Below are positions 33,941 through 43,470 of a stretch of 64,000 nt of DNA, piece after piece (positions within the stretch are counted from its first letter, which is position 1; each line of letters opens with the position of its first letter). Position numbers and translations under genes: made by a program. The DNA is from Chryseobacterium mucoviscidosis (GTDB taxonomy: Bacteria > Bacteroidota > Bacteroidia > Flavobacteriales > Weeksellaceae), in NCBI RefSeq assembly GCF_002177115.1, contig NZ_MVAG01000128.1, forward strand, positions 248,001 to 312,000, read 5' to 3'. The notes under the pieces are model-generated. The model saw only the letters and a list, made by a program, of their open reading frames with translations. It was not told the DNA's origin and made no database searches.

Positions 33941-35137
33941 TTAAGAAATTACGCCTAATTCTTTTCCAACTTTTTCAAACGCAGCAATTGCTTTATCCAG
34001 ATGTTCTCTTGTATGTGCCGCAGAAAGCTGAACTCTGATTCTCGCTTTTCCTTTCGGAACGACCGGATAGAAGAACCCGATGACATAAATTCCTTCGTCC
34101 ATTAACTTTTCAGCCATTTTCTGAGCCAAGGGCGCATCATAAAGCATTACAGGAACAATGGCAGCATCACCATCCGGAATATCGAAACCTTTAGATTTCA
34201 TTTCCGCTCTGAAATATTCTGCATTTTCCATTACTTTATCGCGAAGAGAGGTATCTTCAGAAATCATGTCCAAAACCTTCAAAGCTGCTCCCACGATTCC
34301 CGGAGCCAAAGAGTTTGAAAACAAATACGGTCTTGAACGCTGTCTAAGCATATCAATGATCTCTTTTTTACCGGAAGTAAATCCGCCTAAAGCACCGCCC
34401 AAAGCTTTTCCAAGCGTGGAAGTAATGATGTCTACTCTACCCATCACTTCGTTGGCTTCGTGCGTTCCGCGACCTGTTTTTCCGATGAAACCTGTTGCGT
34501 GAGAATCATCTACCATTACCAAAGCATCGTATTTATCGGCAAGATCACAAACTCCTTTCAGATCTGCAACAATTCCGTCCATTGAGAAAACGCCGTCTGT
34601 AACAATGATTTTAAAACGGTGATTTTTTTCGGAAGCTGCAATTAACTGAGCTTCCAGATCTTCCATATTGTTGTTTTTGTAACGGTATCTCGCTGCTTTA
34701 CACAAACGAACACCATCGATGATGGAAGCGTGGTTCAGTTCATCTGAAATAATCGCGTCCTCTTCCGTAAATAAAGGTTCAAAAACTCCTCCGTTCGCAT
34801 CAAAACAGGCAGCATACAAAATGGTATCTTCAAGACCTAAAAAGTCTGCAATTTTCTGCTCCAGTTGTTTATGGATATCCTGAGTTCCGCAGATAAAACG
34901 AACCGAAGACATTCCGTAACCGTGAGATTCTATCATTTCCTGTGAAGCTTTCATCACTTCAGGATGGTTGGATAATCCCAGATAATTGTTCGCACAGAAG
35001 TTCAGCAGCTTTTTTCCGTTGGCTTCTATTTCGGCACTCTGCTGAGAAGTGATGATTCTTTCTCTTTTGTAAAGTCCGTCGTTTTCAATATTCTGAAGTT
35101 CGTTCTGTAAATTTTCAAGATACTTTTTAGAGATCAT
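33941..35137 (-). CDS. kbl: 2-amino-3-ketobutyrate CoA ligase (glycine C-acetyltransferase)
   Basis: A 398-aa PLP enzyme of the alpha-oxoamine synthase family that completes threonine breakdown by converting 2-amino-3-oxobutyrate and CoA to glycine and acetyl-CoA. The sequences [30 protein letters not shown] and the PLP-lysine motif [17 protein letters not shown] identify Kbl rather than BioF or HemA. tdh is not adjacent. Confidence 0.95.
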   Translation of the reverse strand: MISKKYLENLQNELQNIENDGLYKRERIITSQQSAEIEANGKKLLNFCANNYLGLSNHPEVMKASQEMIESHGYGMSSVRFICGTQDIHKQLEQKIADFLGLEDTILYAACFDANGGVFEPLFTEEDAIISDELNHASIIDGVRLCKAARYRYKNNNMEDLEAQLIAASEKNHRFKIIVTDGVFSMDGIVADLKGVCDLADKYDALVMVDDSHATGFIGKTGRGTHEANEVMGRVDIITSTLGKALGGALGGFTSGKKEIIDMLRQRSRPYLFSNSLAPGIVGAALKVLDMISEDTSLRDKVMENAEYFRAEMKSKGFDIPDGDAAIVPVMLYDAPLAQKMAEKLMDEGIYVIGFFYPVVPKGKARIRVQLSAAHTREHLDKAIAAFEKVGKELGVIS

Positions 35138-35168
35138 TTCTAATAATTTTTAAGATGCGCTAATTTAA

Positions 35169-35203
35169 TAAAAAAAGCCGTTTCACCATGATGAAACAGC
35201 TTT
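35169..35203 (-). terminator. Terminator after M1 aminopeptidase
   Basis: AAAGCCGTTTCA (35174-35185) pairs with TGAAACAGCTTT (35192-35203), followed by a T-run on the minus strand. Confidence 0.75.
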
Positions 35204-35224
35204 GTTATTTATTGCCTTATATTT

Positions 35225-37147
35225 TTACTTCTTTAAAAACTTCACGTTCTTATCGTTAATTTTAAAAATATATGTTCCCGGAACCAATTCTGAAATATTG
35301 ATTGATTTCTCGGGCTGATAAACTCCTTGCCTTACCAATTTACCGTCTGTGAAATAAATCGTAAAATCTGTAGGTTTAGTAATGCCTTTTAAGTTCAGTT
35401 CATTTTTAGCAGGATTCGGATATAAAGCAAATTCTTCTTTAACTAAATCTGCAGTTCCCAATGTGTTATCCTGAGTTACCGTAGAATTTCTGTCCAGAAT
35501 CTGATATTCATAATTAAATTCTACACTTGCCACCGGAAATGTTACCGACTGCGTAAAATATTGGTTGTTGGTCGTATTATTCAACGCAAAATAAGCAACC
35601 TGCCCTCCTGTTCCGTTTACTTTGATCGGTAAAGGCATTTCGAAGAAACTTACCGTTGAACTGCTTTGCGTCTGAGATGCTCTGAAAGTAACGGTATTTC
35701 CTACCTGCTTCCAACGGATATCATACGTAGGATAACCCTGTCCGTAAATCCAGTCGTTGAAGAATTCTGTAAAATCTTTTCCGGTAGACGTTAATAAAGA
35801 CGCATTCAGATCCTGAGTTCTTACATAGTTATAAGCCAAATTCGGTCTGGAATGGTAATCCTGAATTGCCTGATAAAAGACAGCATCTCCCAAAATCCAT
35901 TTCAGCATTCTCAGCACATACGCTCCTTTTGAATAAGACAGTCTGCTGCTGAAAATAGTTCCTACACTGGTAAGATTGGCATCAGCAACATATACACTTC
36001 CTGTTGGCGAACCTGTAACAAAGTTTTTCTGAGTCAGCAGATAATTTAAAAAATCTGTGCTCGTCATCAGCAATTTTTCATTCGCCACATGTTCTCCAAA
36101 AGTGGCAAAACCTTCATTCAGCCAGATGTCGTTCCACGCACCGCAGGTTACTTTGTCGCCAAACCACTGGTGAGCCAACTCATGGGCAATGAGACTTCTG
36201 CTCCATCCCGCCATGGAAGACATGGTCTGATGTTCCATTCCGCCACCCGCCTGAAATTCCATGTGTCCGTATTTTTCATTTCTGAAAGGATAAGGTCCGA
36301 AGTAGGTTTCAAAAGTATTCATCACCGTTTTTGTCCAGTTGATGTTATTCATACTTGTCGTATTCGTAGACGTTGCCGGAAAGATATAATTAATGAACGG
36401 AAAAGGAGGATTTCCCATTGTATCCGTTAATTTTACGAAATTGGTGATGGAAAGAGCGATAAGATATGCTGCAGTCGGATACTGCGTTCTCCAGAACGTC
36501 AGTTTCTGACCATTCCCTAAAATAGTTTCAGACATGGGCTTTCCGTTGGAAGCAACGCTGTATTGTGAAGGGGTGGTTACTTTTATATCTACTCTTTCGA
36601 TTTTGTCGTTCAGACTCTGTTTTGTAGGAAACCAGTCCTGCGCTCCGTAAGGTTCATTTAAAGTAGATAAAACCGCAGTTCCGCCCTGTGTTCCGTTAAA
36701 AAAAGCGTTGTTGGTTGTTGAAGGCGCTCCTGAATACGTAACTGTTAAAGAATCCAGAACATTTGCCGCAAGAGCAGACTGAAAGTTGATTTTCAGTTCT
36801 TTGGTAGACAACTGTTGAAAAGTAAGCGGCGTTCCGTGATACTGCACTCCCGAAACTGTCATCTGATTATCCAGATCAAAATAAATAGAGCTTACACTCT
36901 GATTGGGTTTAAAATGAGAAGTTACGGAACCCGAAACATTATACACCGCCGGATTAATAGTAAGATCCAGCCTCTGATACTGGAGATCGTAATTCAGGGT
37001 ATTCGGGTTGACATTTCCGACTGCCATTTTGTGAGCGAAAGATTTCATTTCTTTCGCCATCATCGCTTTTCTTTCGACATTATCGTTTTGAGCACTTATT
37101 TGCTGAAAAGTAAGCATACCCAAAACTAAAAAGTAAAACTTTTTCAT
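35225..37147 (-). CDS. T9SS-secreted M1 family aminopeptidase
   Basis: A 640-aa secreted zinc metallopeptidase. After the signal peptide MKKFYFLVLGMLTFQQISAQ comes the M1 N-terminal beta domain. The catalytic part has a GGGMEHQ exopeptidase loop near 301, HELAH at 322-326 and the third ligand E345 (NEGFA). A T9SS type A sorting domain (FALYPNPAKNELNLKG ... GTYIFKINDKNVKFLKK) ends the protein. The first in-frame start is TTG 37153, but ATG 37147 begins the signal. It should act at the surface or outside the cell in peptide acquisition. Confidence 0.94.
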   Translation of the reverse strand: MKKFYFLVLGMLTFQQISAQNDNVERKAMMAKEMKSFAHKMAVGNVNPNTLNYDLQYQRLDLTINPAVYNVSGSVTSHFKPNQSVSSIYFDLDNQMTVSGVQYHGTPLTFQQLSTKELKINFQSALAANVLDSLTVTYSGAPSTTNNAFFNGTQGGTAVLSTLNEPYGAQDWFPTKQSLNDKIERVDIKVTTPSQYSVASNGKPMSETILGNGQKLTFWRTQYPTAAYLIALSITNFVKLTDTMGNPPFPFINYIFPATSTNTTSMNNINWTKTVMNTFETYFGPYPFRNEKYGHMEFQAGGGMEHQTMSSMAGWSRSLIAHELAHQWFGDKVTCGAWNDIWLNEGFATFGEHVANEKLLMTSTDFLNYLLTQKNFVTGSPTGSVYVADANLTSVGTIFSSRLSYSKGAYVLRMLKWILGDAVFYQAIQDYHSRPNLAYNYVRTQDLNASLLTSTGKDFTEFFNDWIYGQGYPTYDIRWKQVGNTVTFRASQTQSSSTVSFFEMPLPIKVNGTGGQVAYFALNNTTNNQYFTQSVTFPVASVEFNYEYQILDRNSTVTQDNTLGTADLVKEEFALYPNPAKNELNLKGITKPTDFTIYFTDGKLVRQGVYQPEKSINISELVPGTYIFKINDKNVKFLKK

Positions 37148-37176
37148 ATTCAATTTAAAAAATATATCAAAGATAT

Positions 37177-37210
37177 AAAAAAACCTTCCAATCGATGATT
37201 AAAAGGTTTT
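37177..37210 (-). terminator. Terminator after dacB
   Basis: AAAACCTT (37180-37187) pairs with AAGGTTTT (37203-37210), with a T-run on the minus strand after the stem. Confidence 0.65.
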
Positions 37211-37234
37211 ATTATTCGTTAAATTTTAACAATT

Positions 37235-38707
37235 CTATAAATCTAAAGCAGGTTCAAGAATTTTTTCCATTCTTTTCTTTACCATGTCTACAGATCCTGC
37301 GTAGTTGTTCACCATTAAAGAGAAAACCAGCGTTTTTCCTGTATTCGTTTTCAGGTATCCTGCTAATGTTTTTACTTTATTCAGCGTTCCTGTTTTTGCA
37401 AAAACCTGTCCGTTTCCAAGACCGTTGAACATTCTTTTCAACGTTCCGGACTGTCCTCCAATCGGCAATGAATTTAAATACGTTTTATAATATTTTTCAT
37501 CCATTAAAGAGGTTAAGAATTTTGCCTGAGCAATCGGCGTTACGTTATTGCTTCTCGAAAGTCCGCTTCCGTCGATATAATTTAAACCAAGCATATCAAA
37601 ACCCTCATTTTTAAGATGTTCCGTTACTACTTTTCTTCCGGATTCTGTCGTCTGATCTCCAAGACTCTGGAAACCAACTGTTTTTAATAACGCTTCAGCC
37701 AAACCGTTATCGCTGTGCTGATTGGTATAATAAATAATGTCCGCTAAAGTAGGAGATTTATACACGGAAACGAGTTTTCTTGCTTCAGGATTGGCATCCG
37801 TCATTTTCGGAGTCACTTTTCCGGTTACAGAAATTCCGCTTTTTACAAGGGTCGTTTTGAAAGAGTTTGCAAGAAAAACAGGTGCATCAGGTAATTTTGT
37901 CGTTAAAATTCCGTCGCCTTCGTATTTGTCTGCATACACCATCTGGTTGTTGTACGGAGAAACATAGAAAAACTTTTTATCGGTTGAAAAGTTGTTTCCT
38001 TTCTTTACAATCAGTTTTTCATTGGCAGGATTGATCTCTTTCGTTGTACCAACCGGCAAATAGTAATTATTGTTTTCCAACCATACAACATTTTCCGGAA
38101 GCTTCGAAATATTGCCTTTGAAAAGCGCTGTCTGGATAATAATATCCCCATTTACCTTTTTGATTCCCTCACGAGAAAGTCCTTCTTTGAAATCTGTAAT
38201 AATGTCTCTGTAAGCCCAAGCTCCGCCTTTATTGGTTCCTAAAGAAGGGTCTCCGCTTCCGACGATGTAAAGATTTCCGTTTAACACTCCGTTTTCGTCC
38301 ACTGTTCCTGAATATTCTAATTGGGTATTCCAACGATAACTTTCGCCCAGCATGTTCATAGCTGTTTCGGTAGTTAATAATTTCGTTGTGGAAGCAGGAA
38401 CCAAAGGAGTATTTTCGTTATACGAAGAAATTACTTTCTTCGTTTTCGGATCGTACACTACGAATCCCCAAGTTGCATTTTTCAGCACAGGATCGGTCAT
38501 CATAGTGTTTACATTAATGTCCACAAGTTCTTTCGGCGACAAAATAGTTTTTTCCACCATGGAAGTGATGGGAGAAGGTAAGTTTAAACTGCTCTTCTGA
38601 TTGTCGTAAGCCGGAGAATACAGAACTGTAGAAACGGCAGACTGTGCAAGAAAAAATCCTGAAGCCAGCACCGCAACACCTGAAATATACTTTCTGAAAT
38701 TTACCAT
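37235..38707 (-). CDS. dacB: D-alanyl-D-alanine carboxypeptidase/endopeptidase (PBP4, S13 family)
   Basis: A 490-aa periplasmic penicillin-binding protein of class C. The three active-site motifs are S-x-x-K in PASTTKLLTT, S-D-N in HSDNGLAEALLK and K-T-G in FAKTGTLNK. The large insert between motifs 1 and 2 is typical of DacB. It has an N-terminal signal peptide. It trims or cleaves peptidoglycan cross-links. Monocistronic. Confidence 0.94.
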   Translation of the reverse strand: MVNFRKYISGVAVLASGFFLAQSAVSTVLYSPAYDNQKSSLNLPSPITSMVEKTILSPKELVDINVNTMMTDPVLKNATWGFVVYDPKTKKVISSYNENTPLVPASTTKLLTTETAMNMLGESYRWNTQLEYSGTVDENGVLNGNLYIVGSGDPSLGTNKGGAWAYRDIITDFKEGLSREGIKKVNGDIIIQTALFKGNISKLPENVVWLENNNYYLPVGTTKEINPANEKLIVKKGNNFSTDKKFFYVSPYNNQMVYADKYEGDGILTTKLPDAPVFLANSFKTTLVKSGISVTGKVTPKMTDANPEARKLVSVYKSPTLADIIYYTNQHSDNGLAEALLKTVGFQSLGDQTTESGRKVVTEHLKNEGFDMLGLNYIDGSGLSRSNNVTPIAQAKFLTSLMDEKYYKTYLNSLPIGGQSGTLKRMFNGLGNGQVFAKTGTLNKVKTLAGYLKTNTGKTLVFSLMVNNYAGSVDMVKKRMEKILEPALDL

Positions 38708-38866
38708 CTATTTTACTTTTGCTATAGTTTGGATGGTTTAAAAATCAACGGGTTAAATTGAAATGCAAAACACCAAACATATAATCAACGATCAAATGTA
38801 GAAAATATTGTTGTATGGCAGTTCAGTAGACTATTATAAAAAGAGTATAAAGTTTGTTAAAAATTG

Positions 38867-41314
38867 TTAAAAATCTACAAAAACGTCTTTTCTGATGCTG
38901 TGGTACGCAGTAATTTCATCGAATTCTTTCAGACTTGCTAAAACCCTTTTTTTATACTCTTCATACTTTTTACCTTTGGGAAGTTTTAGCATGATCTGGA
39001 ACTGATAGAGATTGTTAAGTCGCGCAATCTGAGCTTTTTCCGGACCCAAAACACAATCTTCGGGAAGATATTTTCTAAGGATGGATCCTAAAAACTGGGA
39101 AGCGCGGTTGGCTTTATCCTCTCTCCTGTGCTTCAGTTCTATCATAATAAGCTTTGTAAAAGGCGGATAATGGAATTTTTGGCGTTCCGTTAAAATATAT
39201 TTGTAAATTTTTGCCGGGCTATTCATTTTAATTAACTGAAAAACAGAATGATCCGGATTAAAAGTCTGTATTAAAACTTTTCCTTTTCCGGAAACTCTTC
39301 CCGCTCTTCCGGAAACCTGAGTAATGAGTTGATAAGCTCTTTCTTCTGCTCTGAAATCCTGAACATATAATAAGGAATCCGCTTTCGGAATGGCAACCAG
39401 CTCGATGTGATCAAAATCCAGACCTTTTGAGATCATCTGTGTCCCGACAACGATATCGGTCTCCCGATCTTCAATTTTTTCGTATAATTTTTCGTAGGCA
39501 AATTTCTTTCTCATGGAATCCACATCCATTCGGTCCACTTCATGATCGGGAAATAGTTTGGAAACTTCTTCATGGATCTGCTCTACTCCTACTCCTCTTT
39601 CGTTCAGGTTTTCAGAATGACATTTCGGGCAAACTTTGGGTTTTGAGGCTCTCTGTCCGCAGTAATGGCATTTCATTTCATTAGCAGCTTTATGATACGT
39701 CATCACCACATCGCAGTTGGAACAGTAGTTTACGTAACCGCAGGTTTCGCATTCCACAACATTGGCGTAACCGCGGCGGTTATGAAGAACAATTGCCTGA
39801 TTTTTTTCTTCCACCACTTTTTTAATCTCGTCAATCAACTGCAAAGAAAAATTCCCGGATACTTTTTTGGACTCCTGAGCTTCTTTGAAATTAATGAGTT
39901 CATACTCAGGAAGATTGACATTCCCAAAGCGTTCTTCCAGAAAAACATATTTCATTTTATCTTTTCTGGCGTTGTAATAGCTTTCCACAGAAGGTGTTGC
40001 AGAGCCTAAAATGACTTTTGCCCCATAAAAATTCCCAAAAACCAGCGCAGCATCTTTTGCATTGAAATAAGGAGAAACTTCTCTCGGACGGTACGCAGAA
40101 TCGTGTTCTTCATCCACAATAACCAATCCCACATTCTGAAAAGGTAAAAACAGAGAATTCCGTGTTCCGATTAAAACTTTAATATCATTCTGCCTGATTC
40201 TTCTCCAGACTTCCACCCTCTCAAAATCCGTAAGTTTCTGATGGTAAAATCCCAACTGCCGACCGTATTTTTTTTCCAGTCTTTGGGTAATCTGTTTAGT
40301 TAAAGAAATTTCGGGAAGTAAAAACAGCACATTTTTTCCTTCGCTGATGCATTCTTCGATCTTTTCTAAATAAATATGTGTTTTTCCGGAAGAAGTTACT
40401 CCGTGAAGCAGAACATTTTTTCCTTCTTCAAAGGCTTCATCCACTTCATTTTTCGCTTCTTTCTGGGCTTCCGAAAGTTCTTCGATCTCTTCTATTTCAC
40501 CTTCATAGCTTTCGATACGGTCTTTCTGCATATAATATTCTTCGATCAGATTTTTATCTGCCAAAGCCTTAAAGTGCGAACTTCCGAAATATCCATCTTC
40601 AAAAAGCTCTGATTTTTTGATGGGCAAATCAGGATTTTCGGTCTGCTTTTCTAAAATATGGAGGAAAAGATCTTTCTGCTTTTGCGCTCTTTTTAAGGAT
40701 AAAAGTATTTCCGTAAGATTTTGCCGCTGTAAAACCTCATCATTGATTTTTACGTACGCAATTTCTTTAGCTCTGTATTTTTCGGCAATTTTTTCGTCGA
40801 TTTCAATGTACTGCAAATCGATTAAAGAATTGACAGTTTTAATAATATCTTTCTTGGGAATAAATGCCTCAATATCAGTCAGATTAATCAATTGCCTTAC
40901 TTCCAAAGCCTGAATGAGATACATTTCGTTAACATCGAGGTTCTCAAAGTCAACTTTTACATTCGGTTTCAGTTTAAGGTAGGTTTCACTTTCAAGTTTC
41001 AAAGACGAAGGAAATGCAAAACGGTAAATTTCTCCCAAACCGCACAAGTAATAGTCGGAAAGCCAGTTCCAGAATTTAATCTGCTCCTGCGGAACAATCG
41101 GCTGATCGTCGAGAAGACTGATGACTTCTTTTGCTACGAAAGTTTCTGGCGCATTGTTGTGAAGTTCAAAAATAATTCCCGTATAGATTTTTTTGCCGCC
41201 AAAAGGAACCAAAACCCTCATTCCTGTCTGAATTCCTGTTTGCAGTTCTTCGGGAACTTTATAGGTGAAAGATCCTTTTAGGTTTAACGGTAAAACAATC
41301 TGGGCGTAATTCAA
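38867..41314 (-). CDS. priA: Primosomal protein N' (replication restart helicase PriA)
   Basis: An 815-aa superfamily 2 helicase that reloads the replisome at stalled forks. It has an N-terminal 3' DNA-binding domain, Walker A GVTSSGKTHIY, motif II VDEEHD, a zinc-binding insertion with CETCGYVNYCSNC and CHYCGQ...CPKCH, and helicase motif VI VSGRAGRVSGKG. Length and domain order are normal for Bacteroidota. Confidence 0.97.
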   Translation of the reverse strand: MNYAQIVLPLNLKGSFTYKVPEELQTGIQTGMRVLVPFGGKKIYTGIIFELHNNAPETFVAKEVISLLDDQPIVPQEQIKFWNWLSDYYLCGLGEIYRFAFPSSLKLESETYLKLKPNVKVDFENLDVNEMYLIQALEVRQLINLTDIEAFIPKKDIIKTVNSLIDLQYIEIDEKIAEKYRAKEIAYVKINDEVLQRQNLTEILLSLKRAQKQKDLFLHILEKQTENPDLPIKKSELFEDGYFGSSHFKALADKNLIEEYYMQKDRIESYEGEIEEIEELSEAQKEAKNEVDEAFEEGKNVLLHGVTSSGKTHIYLEKIEECISEGKNVLFLLPEISLTKQITQRLEKKYGRQLGFYHQKLTDFERVEVWRRIRQNDIKVLIGTRNSLFLPFQNVGLVIVDEEHDSAYRPREVSPYFNAKDAALVFGNFYGAKVILGSATPSVESYYNARKDKMKYVFLEERFGNVNLPEYELINFKEAQESKKVSGNFSLQLIDEIKKVVEEKNQAIVLHNRRGYANVVECETCGYVNYCSNCDVVMTYHKAANEMKCHYCGQRASKPKVCPKCHSENLNERGVGVEQIHEEVSKLFPDHEVDRMDVDSMRKKFAYEKLYEKIEDRETDIVVGTQMISKGLDFDHIELVAIPKADSLLYVQDFRAEERAYQLITQVSGRAGRVSGKGKVLIQTFNPDHSVFQLIKMNSPAKIYKYILTERQKFHYPPFTKLIMIELKHRREDKANRASQFLGSILRKYLPEDCVLGPEKAQIARLNNLYQFQIMLKLPKGKKYEEYKKRVLASLKEFDEITAYHSIRKDVFVDF

Positions 41315-41522
41315 GGGAAAGATTTAAAGTGTAAAATTAATTTTTTCTTTTGTGAACTGCAATTTTTTTGATGGTGTGTTTTTATGGGATACTTTTAAAC
41401 GCTATGACCGCTAAGATTTTCTTTAAATGATTATGTATATTTTTTCGTTCGCAAAGGCGTTTGACTCAGCAAATGATATGAAATATTTAAAGCTTATTAT
41501 CAAAAGGAGTTTTGATTCTTTG
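41315..41522. other. Gene-free region before repeat block
   Basis: No gene is seen. The stretch AAACGCTATGACCGCTAAGA near 41398-41417 resembles the degenerate CGCTAAGATTTT-type repeats at 52548-52824. Confidence 0.4.
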
Positions 41523-41628
41523 GGAGCAGAATCTGTGTGGAAATAAGAATAAATCTATCCATCAATCCGTAGGATTGATATCTGTAAATACGATAAATTG
41601 TCTAAAGATAGCGTTCCTACGGAACGCT
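41523..41628 (-). repeat. REP-like double palindrome, copy 2 (inverted)
   Basis: ATCAATCCGTAGGATTGAT (41561-41579) and AGCGTTCCTACGGAACGCT (41610-41628) are the reverse-orientation counterparts of the palindromes at 1777-1795 and 1728-1744. The GGAGCAGAATCTGTG flank is shared as well. It again stands just left of a MITE-like element. Confidence 0.75.
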
Positions 41629-41701
41629 GAATATTTCCCGAATATGATGTCTACACAGATAAAACTCTATTGAGTTTTCTGCTATTTTACTTAAATAAAC
41701 C

Positions 41702-41953
41702 TGAGTTCGGGATAAGAAATAAATTTAGATAATTGATTTATAGCATTATATTAATTTATCGCAAAGAAAAACAAAAGATTTTTCTACTTATTGAAAGTTT
41801 GCAAGCTAAACAAAGGCACTTCGTTTATTTAAAAAAGACAAAAATGGTATTACTTTGAGAAGTTTTACGACTTTGTATATCTTAAAAGCTAAATTCCTGA
41901 TAATTGAATCTCATTGTTTACCCTTGCGGTTAAGAAGACTTATCCCGATCAGG
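41702..41953. mobile_element. MITE-like element, copy 2
   Basis: It begins TGAGTTCGGGATAAG (41702-41716) and ends CTTATCCCGA (41939-41948), followed by TCAGG. Homologous throughout to 1873-2124. The flank ACTTAAATAA(A)CC on the left is shared with copy 1, so either the true end lies a little further out or both inserted next to the same sequence. Confidence 0.7.
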
Positions 41954-42070
41954 TCAAATAAACATCATTTTTTTCGTTCTGAAAGAATCTAAACCATACA
42001 AAATTTTTAAAATTTATCTGTTCAATTGGAGATTATTTTCGTCGTGTTGTTCGTTGATATGAGTTTTATT

Positions 42071-42187
42071 TAGCCCGGATTGCAACGGCATCCTTTTGGG
42101 TTGCGGGCGGAGCATAAACCGGAGGTTTACGAACGTAGTTCAGGAGCCCGTAACCCAAAAGATACAGTGGAAAGCCGGAAAAAGCTC
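42071..42187. repeat. Large hairpin element of the TAGCCCGGATTG type
   Basis: CTTTTGGGTTGCGGGC (42093-42108) pairs with GCCCGTAACCCAAAAG (42146-42161) over 16 bp with one G-U. An inner hairpin TAAACC-GGA-GGTTTA is nested in the loop. The outer ends TAGCCCGG...CCGGAAAAAGCT also pair loosely. This is a widespread style of intergenic palindrome in Flavobacteriia by my recollection. A 66-codon open frame (42066-42266) crossing it is not a gene. Confidence 0.7.
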
Positions 42188-42356
42188 CAAAAAAATGTTG
42201 AAGCGTTTGAGGGTTTGAGGGTTTGAGAAAGTTAAGCTTTAGTTCAATGTAAAGATTTCTAATCAAAATTGATTTTAACCGAAATTCAGCATATGTTTTG
42301 GCTAAATTGCTACTTATTTTTTTGTACAGTTTTTACATTAAAAACAATAGTTGCCA

Positions 42357-43271
42357 TTATCCACCAAAGAAGTAATCGATAATGTAAAACCAGACTGCAG
42401 AAGTGAAAAACGCTGCAATAATACTGAAACCGATCGTTAAATTGGTAAGTTTTGTATTTAATCGGTACTGCTCCGCAATAATGCTTGAGGTAACGACTGT
42501 AGGCATTGCCGATTCGAAGATGGTAATTCTGGCGATATTTCCTTTTATTCCGAGTAAAAGTGCTAATCCGAGCGTTATTGCCGGAGCCAGAATAAGTTTG
42601 TAAAACATGGAAACCGACATTTGGGGAATCAGTTTTTTCCAGCCATTGAATTTCAGTTGTAATCCGACTGAAAATAAAGCCAACGGACTAACTGTAGCTG
42701 CCAGTTTATCGAAAAAAGGTTCTGCAGGAGTGAAATCGACGAATTGAGACAAAACCAATGCAGCGATACAGCCAATTAATGGCGGAAATGTAACCAATCT
42801 TTTCAGAATAAATGCTGCGCTGATCTTTCCGGATTTGCTTCCGCCTTTTAAAGCGGCAATAATGCCTAACGTTGAAAGTGCAAAAAACATGGTCTGATCA
42901 CAGATAATGGCAATACTCAGTAAACTTTCTCCGTAAAAAGCCGAAATGAGCGGAAAACCGATAAACGAAGTATTGCTGTAGCCGCTTACGAGTTCCAGAG
43001 TGCTTCGGGAACGCCGTGAATAGCCTTTGCTTCTGCTGTAAAACATCATAAAGAAAAAGCAGAAAACTGCCGTAAGAAAAGTCGCCAACACCGGAAACAG
43101 CATTTCTGCCGACCAGTGAACTTTCGGTAAATATTTGAATGAAACAGCCGGAAGTGCAAGATAAAGAATCCATGTGTTGATTCCTTTATGCGCATCGGGA
43201 TGGATGGATTTTGTTGCCTTGAAAACCATTCCCGCAATAATACACACTGCAATCAGAACAAAATTTACCAT
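42357..43271 (-). CDS. AEC family (auxin efflux carrier-like) transporter
   Basis: A 304-aa membrane protein with ten helices in two five-helix halves of the AEC/bile-acid superfamily. Typical segments are HKGINTWILYLALPAVSFKYL, LVSGYSNTSFIGFPLISAFYG and SAMPTVVTSSIIAEQYRLNTKLTNLTIGFS. Bacterial members move malate, malonate or other carboxylates. The substrate is not predictable. Monocistronic, flanked by repeats. Confidence 0.87.
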   Translation of the reverse strand: MVNFVLIAVCIIAGMVFKATKSIHPDAHKGINTWILYLALPAVSFKYLPKVHWSAEMLFPVLATFLTAVFCFFFMMFYSRSKGYSRRSRSTLELVSGYSNTSFIGFPLISAFYGESLLSIAIICDQTMFFALSTLGIIAALKGGSKSGKISAAFILKRLVTFPPLIGCIAALVLSQFVDFTPAEPFFDKLAATVSPLALFSVGLQLKFNGWKKLIPQMSVSMFYKLILAPAITLGLALLLGIKGNIARITIFESAMPTVVTSSIIAEQYRLNTKLTNLTIGFSIIAAFFTSAVWFYIIDYFFGG

Positions 43272-43348
43272 AGTTTTGAATTATTGTGCAAATTTACGGT
43301 TGATTTCTTTTTAATCGCTTATTTCCCATTATCAAAAAACTTTATTTT

Positions 43349-43373
43349 TGTCATTCTGACGAAGGAAGAATCT
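43349..43373. repeat. Short dispersed repeat (GTCATTCTGACGAAGG type), copy 2
   Basis: The 25 bases are identical to 8961-8985. They lie in the 199-bp gap between the beta-mannosidase and AEC transporter genes. Confidence 0.6.
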
Positions 43374-43470
43374 ATTGCATTGGCTACAAAGTATTTTTAA
43401 TTACGATTCTGAACTCCGTTTGTAAACTTTCTGTATATATTCAGAATAGCAGCTTTATATAAATCTAATA

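Noticed and set aside
42066..42266. A 66-codon open frame on the minus strand
   Set aside because: It lies across the nested hairpin element, whose symmetry explains the open frame.
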